10,438 nucleotides of DNA from contig CAJTVI010000076.1 of the NCBI GenBank assembly GCA_910579545.1, positions 1 to 10,438 of the forward strand, read 5' to 3'. Shown piece by piece: positions 1 to 6,892 of the stretch (positions within the stretch are counted from its first letter, which is position 1; each line of letters begins with the position of its first letter). A model generated the notes under the pieces. The model searched no databases. It was not told the DNA's origin and saw nothing but the letters and a program-made list of their open reading frames with translations. The stretch comes from an uncultured Oscillospiraceae bacterium. GTDB lineage: Bacteria; Bacillota; Clostridia; Oscillospirales; Ruminococcaceae. The position numbers and the translations under genes were made by a program.

Positions 1-3
1 CAG

Positions 4-54
4 GTGCTCCGCCATCCGCTACCGACAAGGGGGGACGGTTTTTTGCGTCGTTTG
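4..54 (+). repeat. Diverged dispersed repeat, left-edge copy
   Basis: By eye this aligns with 10298-10349 at roughly 43 of 52 positions, with one single-base gap. Shared blocks include GTGCTCCGCC, CCGAC, GACGGTT and TTTGCGTC. Both copies are intergenic and in the same orientation. Neither shows coding potential or obvious terminal inverted repeats, so this is best called an unclassified intergenic repeat rather than an insertion sequence. Confidence 0.6.
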
Positions 55-81
55 CCCTGCCGCCGACGAAAGTGATCTCAA

Positions 82-147
82 ACTGGCCCCATGTCGTTCG
101 CTGGGTTGTCAATGAAATAACCGGCCCCATGCCATTTGCTTGGGTGT
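82..147 (+). repeat. Imperfect direct repeat, two copies 38 bp apart
   Basis: Copy one (82-109) and copy two (120-147) share GGCCCCATG followed by a similar TCGTTCGC / CATTTGC and TGGGTTGT / TGGGTGTT block. The first copy also resembles the right part of the dispersed repeat at the window's right end (GTCATTCGCTGG at 10341-10352). Confidence 0.45.
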
Positions 148-229
148 TCGCGCATGGAACGCTCCCGGCAGGGCCGGCCATAAGCACATCAGCGCGGCAG
201 CCGATCGCGGCAGCACCAAAAAGCCGCCC

Positions 230-266
230 AAAAACAAAAAAACCGCCGCGCAATGGTTTGCGCGGC
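230..266 (-). terminator. Intrinsic terminator of the leftward sda operon
   Basis: Read on the minus strand, a 9-bp GC-rich stem GCCGCGCAA/TTGCGCGGC (266-258 and 253-245) has a 4-nt loop. Two G residues follow, then T7-G-T5 (242 down to 230). This is a textbook rho-independent terminator about 65 nt past the sdaAA stop codon. On the plus strand the hairpin is not followed by a T-run. Confidence 0.9.
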
Positions 267-277
267 AGGAATGGGAG

Positions 278-302
278 TCCAGGGGGACATTGTCCCCCTG
301 GA
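278..302. repeat. Perfect 11-bp-stem hairpin downstream of sdaAA
   Basis: The arms TCCAGGGGGAC (278-288) and GTCCCCCTGGA (292-302) flank a 3-nt loop. The hairpin lies between the sdaAA stop and the real terminator. Neither strand has a T-run after it, so it is probably an extragenic palindrome or an RNA-end stabilising stem-loop. Its G5/C5 core is similar in style to the hairpins at 10128-10188. Confidence 0.7.
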
Positions 303-329
303 TTTGCTTTATCGTAGGCCCACATTGGC

Positions 330-1226
330 TCAAGGCGTTTTTTGGCGGCCAAACACCTGCTCGTAGAGCCGGCGGGCGGTGGGGGTCGCGGCGAGGCCGC
401 CCTCGGCGGTCTCCTTGAGGGCGGCGGGCATCGCGTCGCCCACCCGCTTCATGGCCAGGATGGTCTCGTCGGCCGGGATGCGGTTGTGCACGCCGGCCAG
501 CGCCAGCTGGGCCGCCGTGAGCGCGCCCGCCACGCCGGCCGCGTTGCGGTGGATGCAGGGGATCTCCACAAGCCCTGCCACCGGGTCGCACACAAGGCCC
601 AGCTGGTTTGCCAGCGCAATGGACACCGCCGCGTCCAGCATCTCGGGATCGCCGCCGCATACCTCCACCAGCGCGGCCGCCGCCATGGCCGCCGCGCTGC
701 CGCACTCGGCCTGGCACCCGCCCTCGGCCCCCGCGATGCAGGCCCGGTTCGCGATCACCATGCCCACCGCCGCCGCGGTAAACAGGGCCATCACGCAGTC
801 CCGCTCGGGCAGGCCGCGGGCCTCCTGCACCGCCAGCAGCGCCGCCGGCAGGATGCCGCAGGACCCCGCCGTGGGGGCCGCCACGATCCGCCCCATGGCG
901 GCGTTCCACTCGCTGATCGCCAGCGCCTTGGTAATGGCGCTGGTAAAAAGCCCGCCGCACAGGATCGCCCCGCTGCGCTGGGCGCCCAGCATGCGGAAGG
1001 CGTCCCCGCCCGACAGCCCGCTGGCCGAGCGCACCCCCGGCTGTGCGCCGGCGTCGGCCGCCCCGGCCATCACCGCGTACTGCCGCCGCATCCTCTCGTA
1101 AACCTGTTCCTCGCTTTGCTCCAGCTGGGCCGCCTGCTGCGCCAGCACCAGCGCCGAAAGCCGCTGCCCCGCCGCCTTGGCCGCCCCCATGAGGGAGGCG
1201 ATCGAATCATATTCCAGCGTTGGCAT
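330..1226 (-). CDS. sdaAA: L-serine dehydratase, iron-sulfur type, alpha subunit
   Basis: This is the catalytic subunit of the oxygen-sensitive [4Fe-4S] L-serine dehydratase, which deaminates L-serine to pyruvate and ammonia in the cytoplasm. The product is 298 aa, the usual length for a separate alpha subunit. Three cysteines, C171, C213 and C224, have the C-x41-C-x10-C spacing known for the cluster ligands. They sit in GGCQAECGSA and CDPVAGLVEIPC. The motif APTAGSCGILPAAL (117-130) is also typical. I chose the ATG at 1226 because AAGGAG lies 6 nt upstream; an in-frame ATG at 1241 overlaps the sdaAB stop as ATGA but has no Shine-Dalgarno sequence. With this start the gene begins 12 nt after sdaAB. 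It is the last gene of the operon, followed by the terminator at 230-266. Confidence 0.96.
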   Translation of the reverse strand: MPTLEYDSIASLMGAAKAAGQRLSALVLAQQAAQLEQSEEQVYERMRRQYAVMAGAADAGAQPGVRSASGLSGGDAFRMLGAQRSGAILCGGLFTSAITKALAISEWNAAMGRIVAAPTAGSCGILPAALLAVQEARGLPERDCVMALFTAAAVGMVIANRACIAGAEGGCQAECGSAAAMAAAALVEVCGGDPEMLDAAVSIALANQLGLVCDPVAGLVEIPCIHRNAAGVAGALTAAQLALAGVHNRIPADETILAMKRVGDAMPAALKETAEGGLAATPTARRLYEQVFGRQKTP

Positions 1227-1237
1227 ATCCTGCTCCT

Positions 1238-1900
1238 TCATTCAAGCGGCGCCAGCATGGTGGCGGAAAGCACGTTGGGCAGCGCCGCCACCCGCCCGCT
1301 CAGGGCAGGGTCCGGCGCGCCGTCCATCTCGATGGTCATCACGGCCGTGCCGCCCTTTTCCCGGCGCGCAAGCCGGAAATTGCAGATGTTCACCCCGTGC
1401 AGGCCCAGCTCCTCGGTCACGGCCGCAATGGTGCCGGGCGCGTCCCGGTGCAGCACGATCAGGGCGGTGTACTGCCCGGTCAGGGCGGCCTCCATCCCGT
1501 TGACCCGGCTGATCAGGATGTTGCCGCCCCCCACCGACGCCCCCTGGATGCTCACGGTGCGGCCCGAACGCCCGGTCAGGGTCACAAGGGCGGTGTTGGG
1601 ATGGGCGTTTTCCAGCGCGGTCTCGCAAAAAACGACCTCCAGCCCCGCCTTTTTGGCAAGCGCAAGGCTTTCGCGCAGCCGCTCGTCGTCCGGCGCAAGG
1701 CCCAGGATGCCGGCCGTCAGCGCCTTGTCGGTGCCGTGTCCGCGCCAGGTCTTGGCAAAGCTGCCGTGCAGCCGGATCTCGGCCCGCACCGGCTCCTCGC
1801 CCAGCAAGGCCCGGGCCACAAGGCCGATCCGGGCCGCCCCCGCCGTGTGGGAGCTGGACGGCCCCACCATCACCGGGCCAACAATGTCAAATACGTCCAT
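1238..1900 (-). CDS. sdaAB: L-serine dehydratase, iron-sulfur type, beta subunit
   Basis: This is the partner subunit of the iron-sulfur L-serine dehydratase. The product is 220 aa. The N-terminal beta domain opens with MDVFDIVGPVMVGPSSSHTA, whose GPSSSHTAG motif (13-21) is diagnostic of the family. HGSFAKTWRGHGTDKA (45-60) and GASVGGGNI (120-128) follow, then a C-terminal ACT domain (about 144-220), which in this family contributes to regulation or serine sensing. I chose the ATG at 1900 because homologues begin here; a TTG at 1942 would overlap the upstream gene by 35 bp and add an unrelated extension. The start lies 7 nt past the foldase stop codon and has only a weak GCCGGGC before it, so translational coupling to the upstream gene is likely. 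Confidence 0.95.
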   Translation of the reverse strand: MDVFDIVGPVMVGPSSSHTAGAARIGLVARALLGEEPVRAEIRLHGSFAKTWRGHGTDKALTAGILGLAPDDERLRESLALAKKAGLEVVFCETALENAHPNTALVTLTGRSGRTVSIQGASVGGGNILISRVNGMEAALTGQYTALIVLHRDAPGTIAAVTEELGLHGVNICNFRLARREKGGTAVMTIEMDGAPDPALSGRVAALPNVLSATMLAPLE

Positions 1901-1907
1901 GCCCGGC

Positions 1908-3080
1908 TTACTGCCGCACCGCCGAATCGCTGATGATGTCAAACACCTTGCCCACCATCAGGGTCATGCGCACATAGCCCTGGCCAAACTGGCTCAGCAC
2001 CGCCGCGTGGTTCTCCTCGCCGATGGCCTCGATCTCGTCCGCCTCGGTAATGGCAAGGCCCTCCTTTTCGGCAATGGCCTGCACCGCCAGATACTGCTTG
2101 CAGTTGGTCACGATGGACTCCTCGATCGAATCCAAAAACGCCTCGGCGCTGGCATACCCCTGCATCTGCAAAAGGGCGTCCGCGTCCAGCCCGTACATCG
2201 CCCCGCTCGAGGCGACCTCGGCCAGGGTGGCGTCCTTCCAGTATTGAACCATGCTCTCGGGCACCTCGCTCACCGGGCAGTTTTCCAGGATCCAGTTGGT
2301 CAAAAAGGTGGTCTCCTGCTCGCTGACCATGCTGGCCGCAATATCATCCCGCACCTCCTGCACGGTGGTAAAGCCGTAGTTTGCCGAAAAATTCTCGGCC
2401 ACAAAGGCGTCGTCAAAGGTGGGCAGGATCGCCTCCCCCTGGATGTAGTTGATGGTCACCACAAACAGCGCGTCCTTGTTCGCCAGCACCACCGTGTTGC
2501 CCTCGGCGTCCTGGCCGTCGCTGTACCCGTCCGGGAAGGTAACGTTCACATCAAAGGTCTCGCCCGGCTTGTGGCCGATCAGCTGCTCCAGAAAGTCGTC
2601 GATGTAGTTGGTCACCCCGATGGTCACGTCGGTGCCCTGGCCGCCGGTATTGCCGCCGGTAAACTCCACACCGTCCACGCTGCCCACATAGTCGATGTTC
2701 ACCGTGTCGCCGTCCGCAACGGCGCGGTCGGTGATCTGCTCAAACGAGGTGGAAAAACTCTGCCGGATCCCCTCGATCTGCTTGTCGATCTCCGCCTCGT
2801 CCGCCGTGGTCACCTCGGCCGGCAGCTCGATGCCCCGGTACTCGCCCAGGGTCACAAGGTCCAGCGCGGTCACGTCCTTCCAAAAGCCCTCGTCGGTCAA
2901 GGCAGCGCTGTAATCAAAGGCGGCCTGCGCCGGCTCGGAAGCCGCCGGCTCGGAGGACGCGCCCGAAGACGCCGCGTCCGAGGACGCCCCCGAAGCCGCG
3001 CCCCCGCCGCAGCCCGCCAGCAGCGCGGCCGCCAGCACAAGGCAGAAGATCCCGGTCAAATGCTTTTGCAGTTTTTTCAA
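1908..3080 (-). CDS. Trigger-factor-like FKBP-type prolyl isomerase lipoprotein
   Basis: The product is 390 aa. A signal peptide (about 1-23) ends in a lipobox, L21-A-G-C24, so the mature protein should be lipid-anchored outside the cytoplasmic membrane. A Ser/Ala/Glu-rich linker (about 29-53) follows. An FKBP-like isomerase domain (about 121-215) contains GDTVNIDYVG and LIGHKPGETFDVNVTFPDGY, typical of the trigger factor middle domain. A helical C-terminal region (about 220-385) resembles the trigger factor chaperone arms. The N-terminal ribosome-binding domain of cytosolic trigger factor is missing, which fits an exported foldase. The start is TTG, supported by TAGGAGG 8 nt upstream. It is the first gene of the sda operon, 7 nt before sdaAB. 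Its clients are unknown, and some catalytic FKBP residues may differ. Confidence 0.9.
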   Translation of the reverse strand: MKKLQKHLTGIFCLVLAAALLAGCGGGAASGASSDAASSGASSEPAASEPAQAAFDYSAALTDEGFWKDVTALDLVTLGEYRGIELPAEVTTADEAEIDKQIEGIRQSFSTSFEQITDRAVADGDTVNIDYVGSVDGVEFTGGNTGGQGTDVTIGVTNYIDDFLEQLIGHKPGETFDVNVTFPDGYSDGQDAEGNTVVLANKDALFVVTINYIQGEAILPTFDDAFVAENFSANYGFTTVQEVRDDIAASMVSEQETTFLTNWILENCPVSEVPESMVQYWKDATLAEVASSGAMYGLDADALLQMQGYASAEAFLDSIEESIVTNCKQYLAVQAIAEKEGLAITEADEIEAIGEENHAAVLSQFGQGYVRMTLMVGKVFDIISDSAVRQ

Positions 3081-3304
3081 GATAAAACCCTCCTAATATT
3101 GTGCGGCGGTTCGGAAAAAAACAAAGCCGCCGCTGATCGCATCCCGCTGAAAGGGCCGGGCCTGCTTAAAAGCCCGCCCCTCAAGCCGCGGTTTACCCTC
3201 GCCGCTGCTGATTAGCCGCTCATTAAAGGATGCCCAGGGTGTGGAACGCCCAAACGCGCGGCCCGGCCCTTTTGGCCCAGGCCATACCACCCCATTATTT
3301 TTTT

Positions 3305-3310
3305 ATTATA
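3305..3310 (-). promoter_or_regulatory. Possible -10 box for the leftward operon
   Basis: The minus strand reads TATAAT, a perfect -10 hexamer, in an AT-rich patch about 220 nt before the foldase start. No convincing -35 hexamer lies 16-18 nt upstream; that position holds a CCCC/GGGG inverted repeat (3323-3334) instead. It could be an activator-dependent promoter or chance. Confidence 0.35.
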
Positions 3311-3363
3311 CACCATTTGCCGCCCCAAAAGGGGAAACCGCCGAAAATTCACAAAATCGTAGC

Positions 3364-3386
3364 TTTTATATACCCTTTGTATAAAA
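3364..3386. promoter_or_regulatory. AT-rich inverted repeat, possible operator
   Basis: The arms TTTTATATAC (3364-3373) and GTATAAAA (3379-3386) flank CCTTT; the left arm has two extra bases. The repeat sits between the candidate promoters of the two divergent operons, where a regulator such as the neighbouring IclR protein could bind. No binding motif is recognised. Confidence 0.3.
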
Positions 3387-3412
3387 CAACTGCAAAATAT
3401 CCTCCTAAAGGG

Positions 3413-3441
3413 TAGAAAAGGGGCCGTCGGGGCGGTATAAT
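3413..3441 (+). promoter_or_regulatory. Probable promoter of the malic enzyme gene
   Basis: A perfect -10 TATAAT (3436-3441) has TAGAAA (3413-3418, 4 of 6 matches to TTGACA) 17 bp upstream. Transcription from about 3448 would give a leader of roughly 300 nt that contains the complete 61-bp tandem repeat. Confidence 0.55.
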
Positions 3442-3530
3442 GAACAAAAGGGAAATCATCGGGCGGCCGCCGGGCTCTGCCTGCGGCCCGGGCCGGGAGC
3501 CGCAGGGATGTCCGGCCCTGAGCACAAGGG

Positions 3531-3669
3531 CCGCCGGCAAGCGCAGCGGCCACGGCCCGGAAATTTGTCAGGGCACCTGCCCGCCCGGCCCCCGCCGGCA
3601 AGCGCAGCGGCCACGGCCCGGAAATTTGTCAGGGCGCCTGCCCGCCCGGCCCCCGCCGGCAAGCGCAGG
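3531..3669 (+). repeat. 61-bp tandem repeat, 2.3 copies
   Basis: Unit 1 (3531-3591) and unit 2 (3592-3652) are identical except for one base (A at 3575, G at 3636). A 17-bp start of a third unit (3653-3669) follows. Each unit begins CCGCCGGCAAGCGCAG, has GGAAATTTGTCAGGGC in the middle, and can form a small GGGC/GCCC stem. The near identity implies recent duplication. The array lies between the probable promoter and the ribosome binding site of the malic enzyme gene. Confidence 0.95.
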
Positions 3670-3750
3670 AGCCGCGCCGCGGCCGCGCCTGGGCAGCCAT
3701 GGAAAGCATCCGGGCGGGAGCATGAGGGAGCGAGGAAAGGGGAAGATAGA

Positions 3751-4923
3751 ATGGACTATAACGCCGAGGCCCTGCGCCTGCACGAGCAGTACGAGGGCAA
3801 GCTGGAGACGGTGAGCCGGGTGCCGGTAAAAACCCGGGACGACCTTGCCACCGCCTATACGCCGGGGGTGGCCGAGCCCTGCCGCCGCATCCGGGAGGAT
3901 GAGGCCGAGGCCTACCGCTACACCTGCAAGGGCCGGACGGTGGCGGTGGTCACCAACGGCACGGCGGTGCTGGGCCTGGGGGATATCGGGCCCAAGGCGG
4001 CGCTGCCGGTGATGGAGGGCAAGGCGATCCTGTTCAAGGAGTTTGGCGGGGTGGACGCCTTCCCCATCTGCCTGGACACCAAGGACCCGGCCGAGGTCAT
4101 CCGGGCGGTGGAGCTGATCGCGCCGGGGTTTGGCGGGATCAACCTGGAGGATATCCGCAGCCCCGAGTGCTTTGAGATCGAGCGGGTGCTGGAGGAAAAG
4201 CTGGACATCCCGGTCTTCCACGACGACCAGCACGGCACCGGCATCGTGGTCACAGCGGCGCTGCTCAATGCGCTGGCCCTGGTCAAAAAGGAGATCGGGC
4301 GGGTGCGGATCGTCCTGAACGGGCCGGGCGCGGCGGGCACCGCCATCATCCGGATGCTCATGGCCGCCGGCGCAGAGCAGATCACGGCGGTGGACGAGCA
4401 CGGGGTGCTCTACCCGGGCCGGCCGGCCGGCCTTGCGGACCACAAGCAGTGGCTGGCCGGCGTCACCCGGCCGGTGGGCAAAACCCTCGCCGAGGCGGTG
4501 CAGGGGGCGGACGTCTTCATCGGGGTGTCGGTGCCCGGCGCGCTCAGCCCCCAGATGGCGGCAGGCATGGCAAAGGACGCGGTGGTGTTTGCCATGGCAA
4601 ACCCCACCCCCGAGATCCTGCCGGACGAGGCAAAGGCCGCCGGCGTGCGGGTGGTGGGCACCGGCCGCAGCGATTTTGCCAACCAGATCAACAATGTATT
4701 GGCCTTCCCGGGCATCTTTAAGGGGGCGCTGTCGGTCCGCGCGCGGGAGATCAACCCCGCCATGAAGCTGGCCGCTGCCCGGGCCATCGCGGCGCTGGTG
4801 GCCCCGGAGGAGCTGCGGGAGGACTATATCATCCCCAGCGCCTTCGACCCCCGTGTGGCCGACGCGGTGGCCGCCGCGGTGGCCGCGGCGGCCCGCCAGA
4901 GCGGCGCGGCCCGGGAGGGCTGA
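3751..4923 (+). CDS. NAD-dependent malic enzyme (malate oxidoreductase, decarboxylating)
   Basis: This cytoplasmic enzyme converts malate to pyruvate and CO2 with reduction of NAD(P). The product is 390 aa, normal for the short bacterial form. The N-terminal malic domain has AYTPGVAEPC (35-44) with the catalytic Tyr36, and MEGKAILFKEFGG (88-100) with the catalytic Lys91. Metal ligands lie in NLEDI (131-135) and FHDDQHGTG (157-164). The NAD-binding domain has NGPGAAGTA (190-198). The acidic D215 at the end of strand beta 2 (ITAVDEHG) suggests NAD preference, which is an inference. NPTPEI (284-289) is also conserved. I chose the ATG at 3751 because AAAGGGG lies about 8 nt upstream. The open frame continues far upstream through the tandem repeat, but that part is not family sequence. 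An IclR regulator follows after 103 bp with no terminator between them. Confidence 0.96.
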   Translation: MDYNAEALRLHEQYEGKLETVSRVPVKTRDDLATAYTPGVAEPCRRIREDEAEAYRYTCKGRTVAVVTNGTAVLGLGDIGPKAALPVMEGKAILFKEFGGVDAFPICLDTKDPAEVIRAVELIAPGFGGINLEDIRSPECFEIERVLEEKLDIPVFHDDQHGTGIVVTAALLNALALVKKEIGRVRIVLNGPGAAGTAIIRMLMAAGAEQITAVDEHGVLYPGRPAGLADHKQWLAGVTRPVGKTLAEAVQGADVFIGVSVPGALSPQMAAGMAKDAVVFAMANPTPEILPDEAKAAGVRVVGTGRSDFANQINNVLAFPGIFKGALSVRAREINPAMKLAAARAIAALVAPEELREDYIIPSAFDPRVADAVAAAVAAAARQSGAAREG

Positions 4924-5026
4924 GCCGGGCGGGCCCGCAAAGGCGAAAAAGCGCGGCTGCTTCCGGCGGAGGATTTTCAAAAGCGGATCCGGTAAACCTT
5001 AAAAACCCGGAGGGGAGGGCCTGTAT

Positions 5027-5788
5027 ATGCCGCAGGAGGGCGGGGTGCAGAGCGTAGAGCGCATTTTTACCATCATCGAGGTGCTGGCGGCGCATCCCGG
5101 CGGGGTGGGTCTGCAGCAGCTTGCAAGCGAGAGCGGGCTGGCCAAGAGCACCGCCCACCGGCTGCTGGCAAGCCTGATCCAGCTGGGCTACGCGGTGCAG
5201 GACAGCTTTTCCACCAAGTACCGGCTCACCCTCAGGATGTTCGAGCTGTCCAGCGGCATCGTGAACGATATGGACGTGATGGGCATCGCGCGGCCGCATC
5301 TGGACCGTCTGGCAAACCGGATCGGCGAGGCGGTGCACCTGGTCATCCGGGACGGGGCGGACATCGTGTATATCTACAAGGCCGAGGCGGGCGGCATGCG
5401 CATGTCCAGCCGGGTGGGCATGCGCTCGCCCATGTACTGCACCGGGGTGGGCAAGGCGATCTTGGCCAGCCTTTCCTACGCCGAGGTGGAGCAGGTGTGG
5501 CAGCAGAGCAGCCATAAAAAGCTCACCGAGCACACCATCACCAGCCTGCCCCGCCTGCTCGAGCAGCTGGCGCAGGTGCGCGCCCAGGGCTACGCGGTGG
5601 ACGATGAGGAAAACGAGCTGGGCATCCGCTGCATCGCGCTGGCCCTGCCCGGCCCGGCCGGCAAGGCCGAGGCGGCCTTCTCCATCTCCAGCCTGGTGCC
5701 GCACATGGGCCCCGAGCGGCTTGCCCAGCTGGCCGGCCTTGCGCTGGACACCCGCGGGGCCATCCTGCGGGACCTCGGCCTGCGCTGA
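5027..5788 (+). CDS. IclR-family transcriptional regulator
   Basis: This is a cytoplasmic DNA-binding protein of 253 aa, the standard family length. The N-terminal winged helix-turn-helix spans about residues 6-70, with SVERIFTIIEVLAAHPGGVG and the recognition region LAKSTAHRLLASLIQLGY (38-55). The C-terminal effector domain (about 80-253) has MYCTGVGKAILA (136-147) and the signature DDEENELGIRCIALAL (192-207). GGAGGGGAGGG lies about 7 nt before the ATG. Members usually sense small organic acids or aromatics. Its position directly after the malic enzyme gene suggests it controls that gene, and perhaps the divergent serine dehydratase operon; this is inference. The ligand cannot be read from the sequence. 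Confidence 0.94.
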   Translation: MPQEGGVQSVERIFTIIEVLAAHPGGVGLQQLASESGLAKSTAHRLLASLIQLGYAVQDSFSTKYRLTLRMFELSSGIVNDMDVMGIARPHLDRLANRIGEAVHLVIRDGADIVYIYKAEAGGMRMSSRVGMRSPMYCTGVGKAILASLSYAEVEQVWQQSSHKKLTEHTITSLPRLLEQLAQVRAQGYAVDDEENELGIRCIALALPGPAGKAEAAFSISSLVPHMGPERLAQLAGLALDTRGAILRDLGLR

Positions 5789-5839
5789 GCGCCCCCCTTG
5801 CAACGAGCTTATCAACCGCTGTATAAAGGAGCAGACAAA

Positions 5840-6892
5840 ATGGGCAAACGGAGATCATTATCCAAAAGGCTGTGGGGCAACGTCCTGATTTTTGCGGCCT
5901 TTGTTCTGACGCTGGTGCTCTGCGCAAACATCCTGCAGGGCATCCTGTGGCAGAACGCCAACGAGATGGGGCTGTCGCTTGTCAAAAACTATTCCTTTGT
6001 ACAGGAGCAGCATATCAAAACCTGCGAGTCGGTGCTGGCCATCTGCACCGACTATATCACCGGGCGCGAGCAGGCCGGCGCATCCCCGGACGAGATCCGC
6101 CAGGGGCTTTATCCCTTTATGGACAGCCTGACCCACCTCTACGGGCAGGACCAGATCCAGGTGTACGGCGGGGTGCGGGGCCGGCTGCTGGTCTCGAGCC
6201 AGCCGGAGCTCGAGGCGGCCGGGGCGCAGGACCTCACCGACTGGCCCTGGTACCAGGGCGCGGTGGATGCCAAGGGGGATACCTATATCTCCCCCCCTCT
6301 ATACCGACGCGGCCAGCGGCCTTTCGGTGGTGACCCTCTGCAAGCTCATCCCCGAGACCGGCAGCTTCCTTGCCATCGACGTCAAGCCCAGCTGCTTTGA
6401 GGCGGGCGGCCGGGCGATCGCCCTGCCCGAGGAGGCCTCCTACTTTTTGGTGGACCCGGAGGGCGCCTTGCTCTACTGCCAAAGCTCCTGGAGCTCGGGG
6501 CGGGAGGAGCTGCAGACGGTGGTGGACGGCTACCGGGAAACCGCTGAATGCAACGAGCTCAACCACGTCTCCGAAAACATCCGCGGGCCGGAGACCGCCC
6601 TCAACGGCCAGCTTGCGGTGGAGCTTGTGCAAAAAAAGAACCAGGCTACTACGACCTGGTCTTTATGGATATCCAGATGCCGATCATGAATGGGTACGAG
6701 GCGGCCCGGGCCATCCGCGCCCTCGGCCGGCCGGACCTGCATAAAATCCCCATCGTCGCCATGACCGCCGACGCCTTTTCGGACGACATCCAAAAGGCCA
6801 AAGAGGCCGGCATGAACGACCACATCTCAAAGCCGGTGGACGTCGAGCGGCTGGAGGAGGTCCTGCAAAAATGGATCGCCGGCGCCGGGTAA
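5840..6892 (+). pseudogene. Broken hybrid sensor: Cache sensor region joined to receiver remnant
   Basis: The start ATG at 5840 has AAAGGAG 8 nt upstream, and a TM segment follows (about residues 14-35). An extracellular Cache-like domain comes next, reading WYQGAVDAKGDTYISPP before the frame breaks at a run of seven C (6291-6297). The domain continues one frame over (LYTDAASGLSVVTLCKLI...) to about 6535. It is then joined directly to receiver-domain sequence (NELN...ETALNGQLAVELVQKK). The frame breaks again at a run of seven A (6631-6637), returning to the first frame for PGYYDLVFMDIQMPIMNGYE and ISKPVD to the stop at 6890-6892. The receiver's phospho-Asp (codon 6668-6670) and Lys (6830-6832) are present. 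Its N-terminal acidic pocket, the HisKA and ATPase domains and the second TM segment are missing. This looks like the remnant of a hybrid histidine kinase. The frameshifts alone could be sequencing errors, but the missing core could not. Confidence 0.85.

Larger units (their letters stand above)
1..229. other. Non-coding stretch with degenerate repeats
   Basis: I see no credible gene here; the open frames lack ribosome binding sites and recognisable protein features. Positions 4-54 are a diverged copy of a sequence at 10298-10349. Positions 82-109 and 120-147 are an imperfect direct repeat of each other (offset 38 bp, both containing GGCCCCATG). The stretch lies beyond the terminator of the leftward serine dehydratase operon. 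Confidence 0.6.
3081..3750. other. Divergent intergenic region between the two operons
   Basis: About 670 bp separate the leftward foldase-sda operon from the rightward malic enzyme. The region mixes GC-rich sequence with an AT-rich patch at about 3295-3445 that carries promoter-like boxes on both strands. The right half (3531-3669) is a 61-bp tandem repeat. Open frames here run through the repeat, have no ribosome binding site and look spurious. Both operons therefore appear to have long leaders of about 200-300 nt. Confidence 0.7.

Noticed and set aside
3100..3210. T-box-like string on the minus strand in the foldase leader (AGGGTAAACCGCG)
   Set aside because: It is one base short of the conserved T-box sequence and lacks GG at the key position. 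No stem I features or matching terminator pairing could be found.
342..3215. Very long plus-strand open frame of 957 codons opposite the sda operon
   Set aside because: It is a shadow frame on the antisense strand of three well-recognised genes. Its Gly/Arg/His-rich composition is typical of GC-rich antisense frames.
3531..3669. CRISPR array
   Set aside because: The repeat units abut head to tail with no variable spacers, there are only 2.3 copies, and no cas genes are nearby.
3508..3750. In-frame N-terminal extension of the malic enzyme through the 61-bp tandem repeat
   Set aside because: The extension has no ribosome binding site, is translated repeat sequence and is not part of the family. 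The ATG at 3751 has a good Shine-Dalgarno sequence and gives the normal length.
3568..4980. 470-codon minus-strand frame opposite the malic enzyme
   Set aside because: It is an antisense shadow with no ribosome binding site or family features.
5798..5827. Promoter-like TTGCAA and TATAAA, 18 bp apart, before the sensor remnant
   Set aside because: The -10 box overlaps the Shine-Dalgarno sequence, so transcription would start at or after it. Read-through from the IclR gene is more likely.
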